A stretch of 64,000 nucleotides of DNA from Prototheca cutis (lineage: Eukaryota; Chlorophyta; Trebouxiophyceae; Chlorellales; Chlorellaceae), in assembly GCA_002897115.2 (NCBI GenBank), contig BCIH01000006.1, forward strand, positions 1,015,156 to 1,079,155, read 5' to 3'. The translations under genes were made by a program, and so were the position numbers. The notes under the pieces are model-generated. The model did not search any database. It saw nothing but the letters and a program-made list of their open reading frames with translations, and was not told the origin of the DNA. Every line of letters starts with the position of its first letter. Within the stretch, counting starts at the first letter, position 1. Shown here piece by piece: positions 60,255-64,000 of the stretch.

Positions 60255-61324
60255 TACATCGTCATCAAAGTGGGTGTGCGTTGCGCCTTCCCCCCCACGG
60301 TTTACAATGGAACACAGCACCCTGACGACGGCACAGGACCGCCACCTTGAAGGACGACAAGCATGCAGGATTTCATCCACATCCCACGCTGCATCCCTCT
60401 ACATCCCCACCCCCTGTGCTTACCGGTGAGCACGGGTCGCAGGGTCTCCTTGAGCTCATCCAGCTTCATGGCATTCGGAATACCGCCCAGAAACAGGCGG
60501 TGCTTGCTCTGGCTGGGCTGCACCCGAATCTGCAATGAAGTTGTTGGTGATAGTGGCTCGGAGTGAATGAACGGTTCGTACTGCCTAGTACTGGCTGAAC
60601 TCCACAAGAACAGGGGGCCCCCATTCCCTCAACAAATGCCCACACACCGATGTGTCGCCGTGGTTTGGCAGGCTCGTCTCGTGCAGCTTGACCATGGCGG
60701 TTTTCGCGGCGTCGACGGTGGTGTAGGTGATGAAGCCATAACCACGGTTCTGGGTAGAGTCGTTCACGTCTGGGACAAGGTTGACACTGTGCACCTGCGC
60801 GCGGCAAGGGTCATGTGATGACGTCAACGACCATGCATGCACGTGCCGGCTCGCAACGGACGGGCAAGAAGGCCTGCCATGCATGACAGGGCGTGGTGGT
60901 GGTTCAGCCATGCCCACCCAACTCCCCCAATCCACATAGGGCCAGTGACCGGAGGTACCTCGCCGGCTGCTTTTGCCCATTCGCGCAATTCTTCCTCCTT
61001 GGCCGATCTGGGCACGCCTCCTACGAAGACCTCAGCGCCATGGGGAGGGAGGCTCAGGGGGTCCTCCCCGTCCTGCTCCCCGCCATCGCCGGTGCCGGCA
61101 GGGACCGCGCCGTCCTTACCCTCCTCCTCTCGGGCGTTGGAGACATCCATGGCGGCCTCCGGTTCCTCATCGTACAATGTCTCGACCTACGGCGAGAGTT
61201 ATTTTGGTGGGTGCAATGGGTGCCCCGCCGGGAACAAGACTGATTGGGCAAAACGACGGTCCATGGCCAGTGGGCTTGCACCGTGCCACGAAATACGAAC
61301 CTCTGCTTCTGCCTGTTCCGTCAT
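59026..61324 (-). CDS. Three-RRM hnRNP Q/R-like RNA-binding protein with RGG tail
   Basis: A nuclear/cytoplasmic RNA-binding protein of the hnRNP R/Q (SYNCRIP) layout. A mini-exon 1 (MTEQAEAE, from 61324) joins an acidic N-terminus. RRM1: AEVFVGGVPRSAKEEELREW (RNP2) and NRGYGFITYTTVDAA (RNP1). RRM2: HRLFLGGIPNAMKLDELKET and NRGFAFLEFYNAACARASRA. RRM3: RNVFVGGLPADADEAALRRA and RFGFVVFRSRAAAAE. The C-terminal region is Gly/Met-rich, then YGRGGYGGGRRSRGGGRPND (RGG box) and ends SSRYQPY. Such proteins act in splicing, mRNA stability and translation. The intron within RRM2 holds a G/C homopolymer region (60148-60253). Without introns spliced, that region reads as a false poly-Pro stretch. Confidence 0.88.
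60148..60253. repeat. Alternating poly-G / poly-C region in an intron of the hnRNP-like gene
   Basis: Runs of G, then G/C blocks that are partly self-complementary (GGGGGGGCCCCCCCC), then a final run of about 32 G. It lies between the exon coding LDELKETLRPVLTG and the exon starting at GLEDVELMMSW. Confidence 0.9.
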
Positions 61325-61671
61325 TGTGATCTAATGATGCCCATACTATGTCCGACCCCATGGAGGGCTGCTGGGATGAGCCCTGGACTCTCAGCGCTCC
61401 ATCTCGATCCCGACGCCCGCCCTGCCCGCTCCTGTTCCAATTCTTGCGTTTCCCGTTCGAAATAAGACTCAACAGCTGCTGCTGGCTGCAATGCCACCTG
61501 GGATGCACTGGTGTGCATGTCGTAGTCCTGAAGACACTCATTTTGCGTTTTTAGATGTTCATCGTGGCCAGGTAGACGGGCGCTGCAGGGGGCCCAGACG
61601 GGAAGACCATTTCGAGCGTGGGCGTGCCTCGGCAGGGTCCGGTCTGTCGTTCTCGGCAACCTCTGCCAGAC
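61325..61671. promoter_or_regulatory. Divergent promoter region hnRNP-like / unknown plus-strand gene
   Basis: 347 bases between two starts pointing apart. A minus-strand open frame crosses it, but nothing in it resembles a known family. Confidence 0.4.
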
Positions 61672-64000
61672 ATGGGCTCCGAGCTGGACTTGCCGGATTG
61701 GAATGCGAGCCTCACGACATTTGATGGTTCTGAATCCATGATCCAGGTGAGATCGACTGCCTGACCCACTCGGCGAATCTGTGGGCCGTCTTGCGCCAGT
61801 CTGGCACGGCGATATCTGGTTCTGAGGATCAGTTCTTTCGCCGACAGCTGGGAGGGCGGGCGGAATTGTCCGTTTATTCTTCGACTAATTAAGCGTTTCA
61901 GTTTCTGTTACTTTCTTCTGGCATTCAGGAGCCCGCGAGCTTGGCGAGGGAGCTATCTGTGACTGGACCCCTGCAGACTCGGGGTGCAGGCCCCAAGCCA
62001 GCTGGCAGGGGCACGGCGGGCGGCCACCCGCGTGCACAGTTTGCTGGTTGGAAAGCGCAGGGCCCTGGCGTCCTTCCCAATTCCACAACCACCGAGTACT
62101 GGCTGCGACGGGCTACCCAGCTGAGCAGCATGGGGGATCCTGCGGTGGGTGTTGACGGTGGCCAGATGTGTTGGGGGCCCCCTGGCACGAGGTCTGCGTG
62201 CGCCCTCTTGTATTGACCACCAGAGGTGTAGAACTGTTCAAGCACGCATGTCCACTACACATTCGGACAACTCCCTCACCGTGCGATAATCACCTACCTT
62301 GCCCCATCTGCAGGGGGCCGTGAAGGTCCTGGATGAGGCGCTGAAGCGAGGCGTGCAGTCGCCTGGCTGTTTGGAAACGGTGCTGGCAGAGGCACAGCAG
62401 GGCCGTCGCGGCTCCGGACCCTCAGCCACCGGACTGGGCACGCCTGGAGGGGTACGGCAGGCGTCATCCGGAGCAAGGGCGCGGGGCGGCCCCGTCCCGA
62501 CGCCGTTGCGTTCCGGGGTCAAAGGCCGTGCGCAGAGACTGGGACCGGACGGTCGGGCTGTGTCTACGAGTAGCGAGCATTCCGAGACCTCGGGCCTCGC
62601 GCCGGGCAGCGAGTTTGCTGGCACGCTGGAGCGCATCGCGCTGGCTTCGGCCTCGGCTCGTAAGGCCATGGGGACGTATGCCCGGCTGCGCTTCCAGGGT
62701 GGATCAGACGCCACGCCCAGTGTCGAGAACGAGCCGGCACTGGCAAACACGCTGGGCGCTGATGAATGGAAGCACCCGGCAGCCAAGCAACTGCACTTTG
62801 CCTGCACGCCCCCGGAGGAAGCTGGAGGCACCAACGGCGATGTCCATGGAGAAGATACCCACACTGACACCTCACAGCCCGGAGCCGCCACGGCAGCTGG
62901 GCGCAAGCGCGCCGTTCGCTTCAGCCCCGGCGAGGGTTCAGCGGCGAGGTCCTGCGACGCGGCAGGTGCCGGCAATCACGACACCGGCCGGCGGCCCAGT
63001 CGGCTGTCCCTGACCACGAGCCAGCCCCGGTCCACGCCTTTTCACCGTCTGTTTGGAAAGTACGGCGCTGAGCAGAGCAGCGATGNCGAGCTCATTGAGC
63101 ATCAAGGTTGGTGGGCAGGGGATTGGGCATGGCTCGGTGGCACTGGTTTGTGTGCCTTGTATCCATTCAAGAGAGAGTCAGCAGAGGACCATGAGTCACA
63201 TGCGAGGGCACGAGACCCCCCCCCCCCCCCCCCCCACACACACACAACAGGAAGCTGCGCTGGGGTTCTGGCGACGCCGTCGTGTGCGACCGTGCTGTCC
63301 TGGGACTCGCTGACCCCGACTTCAGTTGCCGAATCACTCGAGGCGCTGACTCTGCGTTACCCCTCTGACGGGGGCTTGCTCTCTTCCACGGACGCTGCTG
63401 AGCCTGTTCCTGACGGCAGCAACGCAGCAGACGACAGCTCTGATCACCGCCAGGTGGCACCCTCGCGGGACTGGGTGCCCAACACGCTGTTTGGTGCCAC
63501 ACCATCGCCGGTCCAGGGCACGCGAGAAGCCGCCACCCCTACAGTACCGCTGTCGGTGCACCGGCCAGAAGGTCACGTGGCAACCCCCGAGGGGGCAGTG
63601 CTCCTGACCGCATGGAAATCTGTCCGGGAGGGGGTGGCAGTTGTGGTCGAACCAGCCATGCGCGCAGGCAACGACGACGGCACCGGTGACGTTCTCACAG
63701 TGTACCCCACCAACAGTGACCCGACCTCGCCAACGGGAAACTGCCAACCCTCTCCCGAGCCCGGCCCCTGGCTGGACGGCATCATGCGCACCGCAGAGGG
63801 CGTCCCCATCGAGACCCCGGCCACCGTCACCGTGCACCGCGGCGGTCGCCCCAGTTCACGCAAGACGCTGTCCCGCAGCGCCGCGATTGCGAGCAGGACG
63901 GGGTCGGAATCGACTGCCGCCAGCGGCGACAATCTGGCCGCAGACCTGTTTGGTGCTGGCAGGGAAGAAGGGTGGACGCCCTCTCCTGGTGAGGCATTTG
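61672..64000 (+). CDS. Unrecognised, largely disordered protein (3' end beyond the window)
   Basis: Exon 1 (61672-about 61746) reads MGSELDLPDWNASLTTFDGS. Then exons at about 61930-62142 (EPASLARELSVTGPLQTRGA onward, with TEYWLRRATQLSSMGDPA), about 62313-63103, and about 63252 to the window edge. Junction phases agree. The protein is rich in Ser, Thr, Pro, Gly and Ala with scattered basic SP/TP sites (RFSPGEG, RRPSRLSLTTS, DWVPNTLFGATPSP), like a cell-cycle-phosphorylated scaffold. One helical piece reads GAVKVLDEALKRGVQSPGCL. A poly-C/CA run sits in the last intron (63219-63246). I recognise no domain and give no function. One N at 63086. Confidence 0.6.

Overview
The window is eukaryotic nuclear DNA. 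It is GC-rich and dense in short GT-AG introns (a few GC-AG), and it holds single-copy housekeeping genes with plant-type protein families. These include a plant-like NDUFS5, an ISA1-type isoamylase, a UPF0220/TMEM50 protein of the plant form, the oxalate-catabolism pair AAE3/OXC, and an acyl-CoA oxidase with an AKL peroxisomal tail. TGTAA elements lie 70-300 bases after several stops, as chlorophyte poly(A) signals do. A small-genome green alga, probably trebouxiophyte (Chlorella/Auxenochlorella-like), fits best; the species is inference. Scattered single Ns and homopolymer trouble mark a draft assembly.

Layout: 0.2-6 kb: complex I NDUFS5 (+), TMEM50-like membrane protein (-), a guanylate kinase fused to a Rossmann-like domain (+), a ZIP metal transporter (-). 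6.7-11.8 kb: oxalyl-CoA decarboxylase/2-hydroxyacyl-CoA lyase and oxalyl-CoA synthetase, head to tail on the minus strand. 12-18.3 kb: SDHAF2 (+), a mitochondrial-looking protein (+), the exon-junction recycling factor PYM (-), N-terminal acetyltransferase NAA10 (-). 18.7-24.7 kb: a Pol delta-like B-family DNA polymerase with damaged exonuclease and polymerase signatures (-). 25.7-29.6 kb: a large CRAL-TRIO membrane protein (-). 31-37 kb: aquaporin (+), splicing factor PRP38 (-), a BOD1/SHG1-like small protein (+). 37.4-39.5 kb: fructosamine kinase (-), carrying a transposon-like element in an intron. 40.6-45.1 kb: isoamylase (+). 45.6-51.4 kb: VIT/CCC1 iron transporter (-), tubulin cofactor A (+), a second copy of the element, an ERK7/8-like MAP kinase with a TDY loop (-). 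51.8-61.3 kb: acyl-CoA oxidase (+), RPB2 (-), three-RRM hnRNP-like protein (-). From 61.7 kb to the end: an unrecognised disordered protein (+, cut by the window edge).

Most neighbours are functionally unrelated, as expected in a eukaryotic nucleus. The exception is the adjacent oxalate pair, whose products catalyse consecutive steps (oxalate to oxalyl-CoA to formyl-CoA). The observations most worth a second look are the degenerate Pol delta paralogue, that gene pair, the TIR-bounded repeat with a TnpB/Fanzor-like peptide sitting at an intron edge, and the guanylate kinase fusion. All exon boundaries were read by eye from splice consensus, frame continuity and remembered family alignments.
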